Positions 12,640 to 24,220 are shown, numbered from the stretch's first letter. The stretch: 64,000 nucleotides of DNA from Mytilinidion resinicola (GCF_010093595.1 NW_022985442.1:536261-600260); one strand, 5' to 3'. The notes: a model not told the origin generated them from the sequence alone. A program made the numbers and translations.

Positions 12640-13265
12640 CCATACCCAAGTTTGCGAGCCCGCTGAGGTCAACCTTGATTGATCAATTGGACTTCGGCTG
12701 GCCCAAAAAGTGGAGAGTAGTAGTGATGGAGGAGCTTGGAGAGTTGAACCTCTTTTGTAACCCATAATGCCATTACCATTTGGAGTAGTTCGGATTGGAG
12801 CAAGCATATTAGGCCCCGCCGATGTTTACCTTATCAATCAATTAATCAGATTTCAGCGGGCCCGAAAGTGCAGTACGGAACCGATGGAGGAGCTTGAAGT
12901 GTTGCAAGCCTCTTATGCCCCAGAACAGTCCTATTCGCTGCAACGCGCGAGGATTGGAATGAAAGATTTTGGACTCTGCGTATGCCTACTAAGGTCGACC
13001 TTGACTGATCCATTGCGCCTTAATGGGTCGAAAGTGGAATGTACAAAGAACTCCAGTAATATGCGGAGCAATGGACGAGGATTGCTGGCGATCGTTTTAG
13101 GCTTCGCGCTGGCCCGCTGAGGTGGGCCTTCACTTGTGATTTGTATCTGAAGGAACCTGAAGAGTTTGGAAGTGATGGAGGAGTTTGAGGGTTGGTGCTC
13201 TTCCATAACCCGGAATTTCAATGGTATGCGGAGCGACGCACGAGGATTGGGAGCGAGCATTGCAG
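12640..13265. repeat. Degenerate tandem array, ~158-bp unit, ~4 copies
   Basis: GATGGAGGAGCTTG-type landmarks lie near 12725, 12883 and 13173, with a weaker register near 13040. Each unit also carries a GGTCAACCTTGATTGAT-like stretch and a GAGGATTGGAAT/GAGCGAGCAT-like end. It starts about 300 bp upstream of P2. Confidence 0.7.
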
Positions 13266-14506
13266 GACGAATATAGAAAGTATGATATTCATACCCTCCT
13301 GAGTCCGTTCTTCTTGATCACTTTGCTAGTGGACATTTGATTGCTGGCGGAAACGTCAAGAGTTTATAGGATAGATATAATTGAACATGAGTTTATATTG
13401 AAGAAAGTGAGTGACTTTATATACGTGAGAATCAGGCGAGTAACGTGGCTATCGCTGGATGTATTCCGTATGTTGAGGTTGTAGCTCCGAGCTCCTAGTT
13501 CTGAAACTGTATAGATCTACGCGAATCGTGGATTGCCAGGAGGACTCTCGTTGTTGAGGCAGCGGAGTTGAGCGCGAGCCCACAGATCAGTATAGATCTA
13601 CTAGGCATAGCTTTGAGGCTGAAACCAGAAATCAACATTTGACCAATGAAGTTATATCACGCGTCCACCGGCTCCTCGATTGTAGAGTGTGGGAGCAATG
13701 GAGCTGACTTGAGACACAACCCTCATCTATACTTCTAGTTCGGAGCAGCACAGCCAATTCACAAGCTTGCATATGACAGTGGATGTTGGACGGTAACAGC
13801 GGTGCGAAACACCCACTAGCTCAATCTCCCATCTGATTGTGAATTGTAGAAGTGGTTGAGTTCCACTCAGATGGCAGTCGCTTCCATATCCTCTTGTTCG
13901 GCGCGGGGTAGCTGATCTGTAGCAGGCGCATGCGATGGACACTTGACTGAGGTGGAAGGGTCTCAAGCGTTCACTGGCCTTCAATCGATCTGTGAAGTAA
14001 AGCTATGAAAGATCTGCATTATTCCGAAGACAAAGGATATAAAAGAGTTGCTGTATGGTGTGAGCCTCGTTGCAGCAGGCTCTCAATCGTCAAGTATCCA
14101 CCTCAATCCAATTTATAGATTGTAGCTATAACGGAGTACACAAAAAGTAAACACTTTTTAAATACCTCCTCTCCGCAGCCATGCGGTTGCCTCGAGGCAA
14201 TAGTACGTCAAGAGACGTTTCGGCGAAGTCTGTCCAGCAGTTACTGTTCTTGGTCCGATTTGTGGAGTGTGGTCGTGATGATGGTCAGAGACGTTATTTC
14301 CGAAGAGAGAGAAGGTACCATCGAGGCTGTGCAGCACGGTGCTATTCTTTAGTTTTTGAGAGCATGATTAGCATTGAATAGCTCTGTAGGTTTTAGCGGT
14401 AATGGATCTTTATCGAAGTGCAGCGCCCTATCCTCAACGCCTGCACACTTGCTGGTTATTCCATATGCGGCCCCAAGGAATCTCGGTAACCCAAACGAAC
14501 ATGATG
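13266..14506. other. Intergenic, nothing recognised
   Basis: Non-coding. I see a few short ORFs on both strands without homology, splice sites or repeats that I can support. Confidence 0.4.
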
Positions 14507-14755
14507 ACTCAGGTTGAAATTGATGTGAACTCTGATTTCTATAGACGTCTAGCTAGTTGTATATATACTAGGGGAGGGAAGGGGGCCACCCCCAGGGTGG
14601 CGCGCTAGTAAGTTCAGATGAGCCCTGCACAGCTGAGGCTTCAGCTCGGTTCTCTACAGCTGAGATTTTAGCTGGGTTCTCTACAGCTGATGTTCGGAGA
14701 GTAGCTTTCTGGCATATGAGTTGTTGATCCTAGGTTGTAGTGCTGCAACCTGAGT
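14507..14755 (+). mobile_element. MITE copy 1 with perfect 5-bp target duplication
   Basis: A 249-bp element starts ACTCAGGTTG and ends CAACCTGAGT, a perfect 10-bp terminal inverted repeat, flanked on both sides by TGATG (14502-14506 and 14756-14760). The right end also folds as AGGTTG-loop-CAACCT. Inside, a 27-bp unit (CAGCTGAG...GGTTCTCTA) repeats at 14630, 14657 and in part at 14684. Its ends match the element at 30911-31193. There is no coding capacity, so it is non-autonomous. The transposase superfamily is unclear: a 5-bp duplication with ACTC ends does not fit a common fungal class. Confidence 0.85.
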
Positions 14756-17502
14756 TGATGAAAAGCCCCTGCTAGCTGTCCATGCATGATCCTATGCCTT
14801 CTTTCTTCCTCCGTAACATCGCCCATTTTCTCATCCATTGTAATTCTCCTTATGTTGTGTGACAGCACTGTAGACTCGGGCCGCATGCGATGCTGTTCGA
14901 TGCATAGATTCGTGCCATTCTTCCAGTATGGGGGTCTGATCTCTTTGGCAGTGCGATACCACTGTTTCCACCAATATCAACTCAGCTTTCATTCATTCAG
15001 CTTCATTCTATGCTCTCTCTCAACCCCATTTTTCTTCTTCCGAATGTAAGGAGGAGGATACGGCGCTGTCACTAGTTGTAGATTCGATGTTGGCGTAGGA
15101 GGAGGCATCACACAGTATAAGGGACGCCGTGGCGAGAGCGGTTTCGAAATGCGGAGTGAAGCTGGAAGAGGGAGACACGATACCGGGTGCGAGTGTGGCA
15201 GAGCAATCTTCTGAAGTCAACCCATATCAGCAAATATCAACCTTAGTCTGAGAGGGGTACGAATCAAATCGTGGTAAATCGACTTTCATTAGATCGAAGC
15301 CTGAAGGAAATGTTGTGCTGGAGGCGGAGTAGGAGATGTTCGCGGGAGCCGTCATCCTTGTGCCTACCGCAAGTACGTGAGGCAGATCCAGAATAGGTTT
15401 TGGGCAGTCTTTAGAAAGTGGGACCTGAGGTCTGTGAGTTCGGAGCTGTATGTGGTCCGAGTATAGCCCTGAGTGTCTCACGCAGTCCATTGCCATTTAT
15501 CTCATTCTTTCAAAGGCGAGATTTTCGTTTTGGCCTGTACAGCTTTCCCGGATCCCGAGTCGTCTTGCTCTCGATATTGCCTTCGCCGGAATGCCCAACG
15601 TCTGCTCTAAGCATGACTCCAAGTTATCAGTCATTGCCATATCTCACTTCAACCATGAGCACAACATGCCCTGGCGTTGCTGTGGTCACGAAATGCCAAG
15701 GCTCGCTTAAGAAATTCTCGACTACTTAAGCAGCCACGCGGGGCACAGAAAAGGTGGCACGCTAAAACAGGTTGTCTTCTTCCGCAACTCATTTAGCTGC
15801 CTTCAAATCAATTTGAAACCCTGAAGTTAGGCATATTGACAATTTCGAAGCAGGTGAGTGTTTCCATCTAAAAATAGTCTAAATGTATTTAGTTGTGTTG
15901 GCTGAGAATATCGATGAAGTGGCCGGACTTTTTAGGATTCGGCTGATTTTGGTGGTCTGGTGTACCACCTTTTTTGTGCCCCGCGTGGCAGCCCACACCT
16001 TCGAACCCTTTCTCCTTTTTCATACCGTGGTGTCGAGGGCAGGGGACGGCACCCAATTTTTGGAATTTGTTCTTTGGGACACAGTGTCGCTCGTATTGCA
16101 CTATCTCTAGCTGGATGTGAACCTTTTTCATTGATCTACTCAGCTTGCCTGGGTCGTCGAAGAAGAAGAGATCTCTCTCAGCTTGTGACTGATGGCATGC
16201 TGTCAGGCTACGGCTGCGCATTACCCTCCTGGGCGAGGGGCTCAGCTTCATAGCTAATCCCTAGGTGAACATCTGATCGGGCCAGATGTTGGAACCTCCT
16301 CAGAGGGTCTGCCTTCTCGAGTTGTCCTTGCTTCAGGGTACTATTCTCTGCCGGGTCAACAGTCGCGCAAGTTTGTCCAAGGGCGTGGATGAGTGTCGTC
16401 AGAGCCGATGCTGATAGGCTTAGGCGATATTCGAGTGTCTCTGTTTGGGAGGCGGCATCGATATACTCGGCGGAGATGCAGGGTTCAGCCGCGGAGAAGA
16501 AGAGTGGTCACTCACGTACTTCACGAGAAAGAAGGGCGGCTGGGAGGTCGAGGACGCCCTTTGGGCGGGAGTCTCGGGAGTGTCACCTGTTGAACTGTGA
16601 GATAACATCGGGATACAGCAGAGGAGGATTTCGTGATTGAGCTCTCGAACCTAGCTAGCAATTGCGCGAGTTGGACGAGTTCATTGGGAGTTGGTAAGAA
16701 TGGTAACATCTAGCTTGGGCATTCGGCGCTTGCGCCCTGATGTTACCGCGTCTACATTCTAGCTAGGAGTCTGACGGTTTCCATCTTCCTTCAACACCTT
16801 CTCAGCAAGGCACTCCACTTAGATGTAGTTTACACTAATATCTTGATAATCCGAATTATGCGCATATTTCGAGATAAGCTGTTAGAACATAAACATTATA
16901 CTAGACTTAGAGAGCCTGAATCCTAAATCTTAGACCTCCGAAACCTAGCTGTGGTGCTACCGATCCTTTACAATGGTCTCCGCCAAAGGAGCATTTCGAA
17001 TTGCAAAGGGCCATATTCATTTTGCTGATTTTGTTCTATTGCCTCGCACTCTCTCTTCAAGCTACCGCTTCAGAAAATTCAGCCGATGGATAAGGTGCGG
17101 CTATTTCAATGCTAGAATTAGGTACAGTACGATGTCATAGTTTTGGGGCATACAAAACTTTCACTATTCGGGCTCTATTCATGCTCGCCCGACGCCACTG
17201 TCGGAGATATCCTGGCCAGCAAGTCACTTAGTTAAACGACAGCCCTGTTGCCATTGCGCGAAACTTTTCATCCTCTCGGAATCTCGAGAAACCCGTCGGC
17301 ATACCTTCCGCACAGGCGAAGAGTGCCTAAAGATAGGTCATATTACTGTAGGTATGGTAAGGTCGGGATATGGATGTGCTTAGTACTAGCGCGGATGGTG
17401 GGGGAAGGGGCTGTTCGAAAAGGAAGCTGTAGACGCATTGGGGAAAGCAATAGCACGACAAGGGAGGCAAAAGAGTCTATGAGCATGTTTGTCGTGACTC
17501 TG
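14756..17502. other. Intergenic with a diverged inverted repeat
   Basis: No gene recognised. A segment near 15733-15765 (GCCACGCGGGGCACAGAAAA) recurs inverted near 15967-15995 (GCCACGCGGGGCACAAAAAA on the minus strand). Both copies read as an AGHRKGG/AGHKKGG peptide in a Cys/His-containing context, so they may be two remnants of one coding segment. Minus-strand frames at 15020-15496 have coding-like composition but no supported model. Confidence 0.4.
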
Positions 17503-18090
17503 TCATCGTAAGATTAACTGAAGCGAAAGCACATTGGCCATATGAAGCGAGGCTATTCTTCGCTTAGAGCACTCATCTTCAAGCCAATCGCCGAACCTAT
17601 CCAACCGCTTGTGCTCAACCTCATTGTCCTTCTCGCCGACCAATCCGGCCATCTTCTGAATGCAGTACACGGGGCCTATGCGTAGGCGCTCTCCCAGTAC
17701 GGGTGGACCTTCTGCAGCAGTCCGGACTACCTTCTTGTCGCCGGTGGCGGCCCCACCGTTGGTGGGCAGGTCGGTCTGTTGGAGCTCGTCGTCAGAATAG
17801 TCGATGAGATCTTGCGCGTGAAGCATCTTGAAGGTTTGGTCGAGTCGGATACGATCGGATTCAATGGTGGCCGGATGTCGAACGGGCTGCGCGCTGAGGT
17901 TGGCGTCGGAAGACCGAGGGTGAAAGGCTACTCGACAACTATCAATTATAGCCTGTAGACCGGGAGCGAATACGTTACCTTGTTCGCACAGTAGTCACCG
18001 ATATCCCGAAGAATTCCTCCGTCGTTCCTAGCTTCGTCGTGTCCGCTGTGTACGCCATCTAGCATTCCGAAGACCCAAGTCTGTAGCTAC
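17503..18090 (-). pseudogene. Unrecognised coding remnant
   Basis: The minus strand reads FGMLDGVHSGHDEARNDGG from about 18075, changes frame near 17980, then runs open through LDQTFKMLHAQDLIDYSDDE to a TGA at 17503. Both halves look coding, but no intron of normal length joins them, so a frameshift is likely. DLIDYSDDELQ recalls the N-terminus of the RNA helicase Sub2, but nothing else matches that family. Confidence 0.35.
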
Positions 18091-18420
18091 CTGCTCGCTT
18101 GCTGTTGGAGCCATCTTTTACTTCTTTGGTACGCGTGCCACTCTTGTCGAATGCTGCGATGGGGGCTTCTGCGGAGCGTACGCACTCGGATTGTCTAGGA
18201 TATCAGGGCACTCGGCGTCAAAGTCCCTCGAACTTCGTAGCGCCGTCGGAAGGACTATGGTTGTCGGTCATTTCGGTGTCCTCATTCATGGACACGTCGG
18301 CAGTTGAGACATCTGCGACGTCCACCTGCGTGTCCTCTGCGCGAGGGAGCCATACTGCCCAAACGAGCCCTACGCAGTACAGGTGGAGTTTTCCATTCGA
18401 AGAAGCAAGCATTACCGCTC

Positions 18421-18808
18421 AAATGAAGAGCTTTCCTGCGGTGGCGTTGAAACCAATGTGCTTCTAGCGTCCAGCTGTACAGTTGCCATGGAAAACGACT
18501 TTATCCTGATTCAGCGCCTTCAAATGGTACAGATGATTACAGACTTGCGGAGTTGCATGGCGATGTTAAGTAGACACGTCTTCGACTCTTTCTTCCCACC
18601 GACTCCGTTCAAATCATCGATATCGTTCTCAGGCATCACTTGACTTGCATTTTTTGACATGCCGATATAAAGATTGGCCTCTTTCTTTGGCAATAGTGAC
18701 TTCTCGACATCGCTCTCGACCCGACGGAGTAAGAAGAGCCGGAGCACGTCAAGAGGCTATCGCAAAACGGTATCGGAATCCCCATCTTGTCTCATCAAGC
18801 CCTCAAAC
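18421..18808 (-). pseudogene. ISWI-type chromatin-remodelling ATPase fragment
   Basis: The minus strand encodes [20 protein letters not shown] followed by [10 protein letters not shown] and [20 protein letters not shown]. This is recognisable as the ISWI SNF2-helicase segment (family: [20 protein letters not shown]). The upstream part has an in-frame TAG (DSDTV..*). Downstream, the FEGAE and HLVFNAGK-type segments appear only after frameshifts. Only about 120 codons of a protein normally over 1000 aa remain, so it is a decayed partial copy. A Mot1 fragment lies 300 bp upstream on the same strand. Confidence 0.75.
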
Positions 18809-19087
18809 GTACTAATACGGGACAGTCATGGATTTTTGCAGTCGAACACCGAAAAGGAATCACAACGCTTCGGGATTGTGCGCCAGCAGTATTCTCACAA
18901 TGAAACCTAACAACAGTTAGCGCATCTGCTGTGACACGTCACACGATTCGAGGGGGCAGCTCGAATTACTTAGAAGGGACTGGAGAGGGACATTGTCTTG
19001 ACTAGTCGAAAGGGACATTATCTTGGGCCTGGCGGCAGTGGCGTTTGATTCCAAGGTAGATCGAGGGGTAGCAGCTTGCGACGAGGG

Positions 19088-19431
19088 CTATAAGGTGGTG
19101 TCTATGCCCAGAGGCAGCACCGGCAGAGATGAAACAGGTAACCCGGCTCCAATTTCGGCTTTGATGGATGAGCCCGTGCCGTACTGGTCGTCCTTGACAT
19201 GGCCATTGCTCTCTGGCTTCACGTCGTCGTCGGCGTCAGGATCAGACTTGCCGGCATGGCTGACGATCCCGCCAATGGCCTTGGCGGAAGCAATGCGCGT
19301 CTCCCAGTTCCGACTCTTGAGGTACGAGACAACGCGTGTAAGTAAGTGGAAGAGCTCCTCATGACGCTGCTTCCGGAGGTCGGCGAGCTGGTCGGCAGCG
19401 GTGTTGCTGATCAGCACAATACTGCCAGTTT
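19088..19431 (-). pseudogene. Mot1 N-terminal fragment
   Basis: The minus strand encodes TGSIVLISNTAADQLADLRK, then RHEELFHLLTRVVSYLKSRN and WETRIASAKAIGGIV. This matches the N-terminal HEAT-repeat start of the TBP-removing ATPase Mot1 (family: TGSTxLIRNTAAxQLAD). It ends at a stop at 19088-19090 after about 115 codons, whereas Mot1 is normally about 1900 aa. No Mot1 ATPase domain follows; instead an ISWI fragment appears at 18.8 kb. A truncated, non-functional copy is the simplest reading. Confidence 0.75.
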
Positions 19432-20199
19432 TGGCCTGTGGAGACCGAAATCGTTTACAAAACTGGTTGGAGGATATATAGGGAGGCCAGAGTATCTGGT
19501 GGGCAGCCACAATGCCGCTGATCCGCCAATCATCCCGGTGGAAGGCATTTGTCCTGAGCTGGCGATCATGCCAGGTTCTTTGCCGTTCCGGACCTGAGAT
19601 TGCATACGGCCTGTTGCCTTGGAAAGTTCAGTATAACTGCCGTTCAAATAGTCCCGTGGGTACTGGAATGGGGACCTACTGCAGGACAGCCTCTCCGCCC
19701 TTCTGTCAACAGCCTCCCCATAGCACCCATCCAGCCTCCATCGACAGATGTCTACAGAGGATTGGCAGCCAGCGCCGGACCGTGGCGCTGGTCGAAGATC
19801 AGAAGTGTTAACTCGGAAGTGTGGGTCCAACACAAGGAAGGCTCCCATACTCCAAGAGTACCCAAACAGATCAAAATCTGGAGCACGTTGTATGAGAGCA
19901 GCGTATAGAGAATGACGAGGTTGAGTTGTTGCTGTTGGATCTCAAGGACAGAGCAGTGATTGTGGAACCGCGGTACTTCACTAGTGTCTTGGCACGCACG
20001 TGACTTATCAGTAGTGATCAATACCGGGCCGAATTTGTAGCCGGAGGCAAAAGAACACGCGGCAAACTCCCGCGCATATATTGTGTGCTCTAGTTTGTAT
20101 GTTCATACGCCATCCCTGCAGATCCTTTGTGCCTGCAGTCCCACAGGCGGCTCAGGTCTCCTCATCTGTAGTCAAAGCACTGAAAGAACGCCTCCAAAT

Positions 20200-20700
20200 C
20201 ATGTGACTGGGCCGCAATTAGGGGATATCAGTATGTAACAGATATACAGTCGATCGACAGGCTTAAGAAAATAACATCATGAAAAATCGAAAGGTAGATA
20301 GGCAGGAGAGTCCTCACAGGTTTAATTACCCCCAGAAAAGCGGTTTTTCGATATACACCTCTGCGGAAATGACTTTCCAGATTCGGAAAGATAACTAGGT
20401 CCGAAAGACCATAGATCTTTACCTGCAATGCAAAAACAACAGTCCTACTCGTTCAAATGATGATATAGCGCCATGAAAGCGATGAATCGGGTCCTCGAGG
20501 ATTAGCCTCCAATCTGCAGCCCCCGGAAATGACATCAAAGATTTGAAAACATGAATTGGTCTGAGAGGCCATAGGGGATTACCTGTGTTATCAAAGCAAC
20601 AGTTCTACACTTTTATATAATGATGTAGCGCTATGGAGATACGAAACAAGGTTCTCGAGGAGTGGCCTCCAATCGGCAACCCTAGGAAACGACTTCCTAC
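20200..20700. repeat. Degenerate tandem array, 160-bp unit, 2-3 copies
   Basis: CGGAAATGAC-type landmarks lie at about 20364, 20524 and 20684, exactly 160 bp apart. Each unit carries AACAACAGT(C/T)CTAC, GATGATATAGCGCCATG and CTCGAGGATTAGCCTCCAATC-like blocks. Non-coding, 0.6 kb upstream of the P3 gene. Confidence 0.75.
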
Positions 20701-21269
20701 TTATTCTAGGATAATAGTACCACCGCCGTGATGCTCCACGTCATGAGATAGGGCTCTGATGCTGTTCTATGTCTTGGGGCGTAAATATCTGTTCACTGAC
20801 GGATGATGATAACCACCAGAAAAGAGCGCACGGATGCCCACACACCATTTTGATCAGCCTGTGACGGTAAACTCTGCGTCCGCAAACTTCAAACCCCCAC
20901 ATCCTCGACGGTCAAGCTCCCATTGACTCGTCACCCTCTCCGCGGCTTCAATCCTCGACCGGCAAGCTTCACTCCTTCCAGTTTCGCATCCTCCTTTGGC
21001 AAGCTCTGAATCTCCTTCGTCAGTGTATGCAAGCTCTTCGTTCTTGGTTAGCATTGCAGCGTTCCTCAACTCATCTCCGCGCCTTCGACCATCAAGATTT
21101 GAAGCTCCGCCGTTTGTGTAACTTCAGCTTCCTTCACGAGCCTCGTATCATTGACCAGCGAGCCTTGAATCTCCTCCGTCTTCAGACGGAAGCTTCTGAT
21201 ACTCCACCAACCTTTGCGCGCCTCGCAATCTCAACATCACCCGCCGAAATCAGAGACCAACAGCGAAGA

Positions 21270-22532
21270 ATGGACTATCTATCAGAATCTACGGAAGCTG
21301 GCCCGTCTGCAGCCGCCCCTGCACCTCGGGCTTTGAGATCAAACTGGTGCCGAGATGTAGACGTCCACCGGAAAGACTCCGCGAAGCTTGAGGGTGCCAC
21401 ATTCATCCCTCTCGATCAGATCTCCATCATTTCGGTCCACGAGCCTAACGCTCCCCCTGCCCAAGCGATAGCGACGACACGCCTCACAATCTACAACACC
21501 GGCAGCCTTCATCAGCGGAACTTCGGGCACGGCATCATTGTGGACAAGAGAGGGGAGATCATCGGATGCTGGCGCAAAGAGCAGCTCGCTAGCCCAGAAC
21601 CGAAGGGAAAATGGCGTGCAGACCCCACCCAGTATCAGCCCCGAGAGGTCGCACTTCACAATGCCCTCCAAAACCCCTACGGCTTCTCCATCCGCGTCGA
21701 CATTCTCGCGAGCAATGGTCCAACATACAACGGACCGCAGGCCAGAGAGGCTAGGAGCCAACGCCTGCTGAGACCTCGCGCCAGCGGATCCGGCGCAGCC
21801 CTACCCTCCTCCTGGCAGAACGACCCGATCACACAGGCCGTGCTGCAGCATGTCAACGTGGCGACCCAGACGAGGGCTGATAAACTGCGAGAGATGTTCG
21901 ACATGGAGCCCCCTCTGCCCCTCCTTCTGCCCGCCCACAGCAACACCTCCAGTCCTCTCTCCTCCCCCCCAGCCTCCGACGCCGAAGAAGACGCCCTAGA
22001 TACCGACGACGAGCAGCCAGAATGGGTGCTTATGAGCGAACTTCTCCCAACCCTGAAGGAAGGCGACGTCTGGTCACGTGCACAAATGACGATGATTGCA
22101 CGACACCGCGCGGGCCTAAAGGATGACAAAGCCATAACTTTCCCCCACATTGACGACGTAGACTTCACGCAGGCGTACTGGAGACGGGCGGTGAACATGT
22201 GGTACACCCAGAACCTGCGCCGCCTGGGCAGCTCGCGGAGGAAGCCCCACGAGCTGTGGCAAGAAGACGAGAAAGCGTGGGTGCGCGCCCACATCAACGC
22301 CTTAGTTCGCCAAAAGGTTGCAGATGGGGGTAGGCTGGATACAGCGTTCAAGAGGCTTGGGTGGGAAGGCGTTGCGGTCGCTTTTGCCGCACAATTCCCG
22401 GACCGGACGGTACGCACTGCTGCGGGCCTGCTTGGGATGTTTACCCGTAGGCGGTACGCCGAGGAGATTCGGGCGGAAATGGAGGAAGAAGAGGTGGAAA
22501 AGGGGGCCAGTAAGAGTGCGAAGGGGGAGTAG
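21270..22532 (+). CDS. Family protein P3 with central and Myb/SANT-like domains
   Basis: Single-exon gene, 420 aa. I chose the ATG at 21270 (GAAGAATGGAC). The frame is open further upstream to an ATG at 21027, but that part has leader-like, repetitive CTTCGACC..CAAG composition. Features: the central module at about residues 85-106 (FGHGIIVDKRGEIIGCWRKE), equivalent to LGEGIVVDANGKIVG in P1; a disordered Ser/Pro and acidic linker at about 225-260; and a Myb/SANT-like domain at about 303-390 (YWRRAVNMWYTQNLRRLGSS ... LWQEDEKAWVRAHI). The domain aligns with the 27.6 kb gene over its whole length, including the WxxxS/AxxxP-type lead-in. The C-terminus is a charged KGASKSAKGE tail. It is the only short member with both modules, so it links the two-domain architecture across the family. 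Probably nuclear (inference). The function is unknown. Confidence 0.85.
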   Translation: MDYLSESTEAGPSAAAPAPRALRSNWCRDVDVHRKDSAKLEGATFIPLDQISIISVHEPNAPPAQAIATTRLTIYNTGSLHQRNFGHGIIVDKRGEIIGCWRKEQLASPEPKGKWRADPTQYQPREVALHNALQNPYGFSIRVDILASNGPTYNGPQAREARSQRLLRPRASGSGAALPSSWQNDPITQAVLQHVNVATQTRADKLREMFDMEPPLPLLLPAHSNTSSPLSSPPASDAEEDALDTDDEQPEWVLMSELLPTLKEGDVWSRAQMTMIARHRAGLKDDKAITFPHIDDVDFTQAYWRRAVNMWYTQNLRRLGSSRRKPHELWQEDEKAWVRAHINALVRQKVADGGRLDTAFKRLGWEGVAVAFAAQFPDRTVRTAAGLLGMFTRRRYAEEIRAEMEEEEVEKGASKSAKGE

Positions 22533-23032
22533 AGTCGGGGGTTCTGGTGGTAGTTGGAGTTGATGCGCCCATAATGGGCATACCCTTTGGCTTTCTTTTG
22601 TCTTGTATAGTAGTTTCTTTTGGCCGTAATGATGCAAGTTCTCTCCATATCGCTTAGGCTATCTGCCCATATTACATGAATACCTTGACTCGTTGTGCTC
22701 CTTATACTACTTGTTGGAATAGAACTCCTGTGGCCGTTTCTGTTCCTTCTTCTCGTTCTTTTATCTGTAAGCTACACGTTCTTCTTTGCCTCTTTATTTC
22801 GGTCTACATCCTTCTGAGTTTGCTCACGTGATACCGCCGTATAAGGTGCTTCAGCATACGATGAATTTCCAAACAGGATGTTCCACTCAACCCTCTTCAA
22901 ATCATACTGCCGCTGATAGGAGCACTTTTCTATTGTTTCAGCAGTGTCAAATGCACTTTAGCATGCCATAAATAATTGACATGAATGTACCTTCTAGGAT
23001 TGTTCAAATCTTCTCGCAGCTTAATATCATGC
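22533..23032. other. P3 downstream region
   Basis: Downstream of P3 and upstream of the 107-bp array. Presumably holds the P3 3' UTR. No gene seen. Confidence 0.4.
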
Positions 23033-23640
23033 TTTTCCAGCTTCACAGCAGCGTCACAAGTCCTCCGCCCTAAGCTGAAGATTTAAGGAGGATGTAACGT
23101 TCTTTAGACTTTATATTAGACTACGATTGAAATTACCCCTTTTCCAGCTCTACCGCTGCGTCGCGAGTCCTCCACCATATCGTAACCTTTTAGGACAGAT
23201 GTCACGTCCTCCGGATCTCAGATCGGACTACGGGTAGTACTCTCCTATTTCCAGCTTAATAGCAGCGTCGCGAGTCCCCCAGCGTACTATAAATTTCTGC
23301 AGAAGATGTAAAGCTAATAACACTACATATTAAAATGTAGCTAAAACTATGCTTTTTCCACCTTTAAGACGGTGGAAGGAGCGCCTCAAAGTGCTTTCGA
23401 AAGAGTAAATAGGATGTAAGAAATGCCACTCCGAGAATCAGACACGCCTTTGAACTCCAATTTTTCCAGGGCTATACCGGCGTTAGGGGTCTCTTAGCAT
23501 GCAATCACGATCCTAAATAGGACGTTGAAAACATCACCCTCCAGATTAGATATTCGCTAGATCTGTCACTTTTCCACCTCTGTACCGCCGCCAGTAGTCC
23601 CCTAGCAGACGATAAAAACGCTGAACAGGATGTAAAAACT
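23033..23640. repeat. Degenerate tandem array, 107-108-bp unit, 6 copies
   Basis: TTTTCCAGC/TTTTCCACC landmarks lie at about 23033, 23140, 23247, 23354, 23462 and 23570 (spacing 107-108 throughout). Most units then read CTCTACCGCTGCGTCGCGAG or a variant, followed by TCCTCC. On the reverse strand the 10.4-10.9 kb array carries the same order (TTTTTCC..GTAGCGTCTGAAGTCCTC) at the same period, so both are one repeat family in opposite orientation. Confidence 0.85.
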
Positions 23641-24220
23641 GTCGGGGCCGGAATTAGGTTGACGTCTGTTCAGTAGAGGACAGTATGCTGTCGAGCGTCT
23701 AGTCGCTATCAAATTACGCAAACAGCTCGATAAATCAAGCAGGATCGGATGGTGCTTCCAAGCAGATTCGAGGGACACGTGCAAATTTCGTCAACTGATC
23801 TACTGGGTGTCGAAGTTGGATATAAGTCTCGATAGTTTTGCTGCGGGTGATCTAGATGCTGTCGAATGTCAGGGGTCTATGAATGATATCACAATGAAAA
23901 AATATATATCTTCAGTCATGTATGATCCTCCCAAGGATACAGCTTTATAGATCTGATAGGCGTCGATTCCGTGTCTTGTGTACGCGTTCGGTTTAGTTAG
24001 TGAATAACCACTTGTGTCGCCTATGGTAGATCATTCACCATGCAGAAAGTATCGGCGCTACTTCCGGCGCATTACCACACTTCTAGTGCATCTGCCATCC
24101 CCGAGTTCCAATCACCCACATCCTCCTGCACCCACAAAACGCATCTCAACACCTTCATTGAGAAGTTTTTGGTAATACCATTTTGTTCATAAAACCCCTT
24201 CAAGCAGAAATCCATGCACA
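23641..24220. promoter_or_regulatory. Upstream region of P4 with an overlapping uORF
   Basis: Presumed promoter and leader of P4. A short upstream ORF begins at 24214 (ATGCACAATGG) and overlaps the P4 start at 24221 in another frame, ending after 19 codons. That arrangement could lower initiation at 24221 (inference). No clear TATA box. Confidence 0.35.

Noticed and set aside
14507..14755. Solo LTR
   Set aside because: A 5-bp duplication fits an LTR, but the ends are ACTC...GAGT inverted repeats, not TG...CA.
17700..17830. Sub2 RNA helicase N-terminus (DLIDYSDDELQ)
   Set aside because: Only about 11 residues match; no helicase motif follows and the rest differs.
21677..22648. Minus-strand ORF of 323 codons
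   Set aside because: Antisense shadow of P3, which has family support and a good start.
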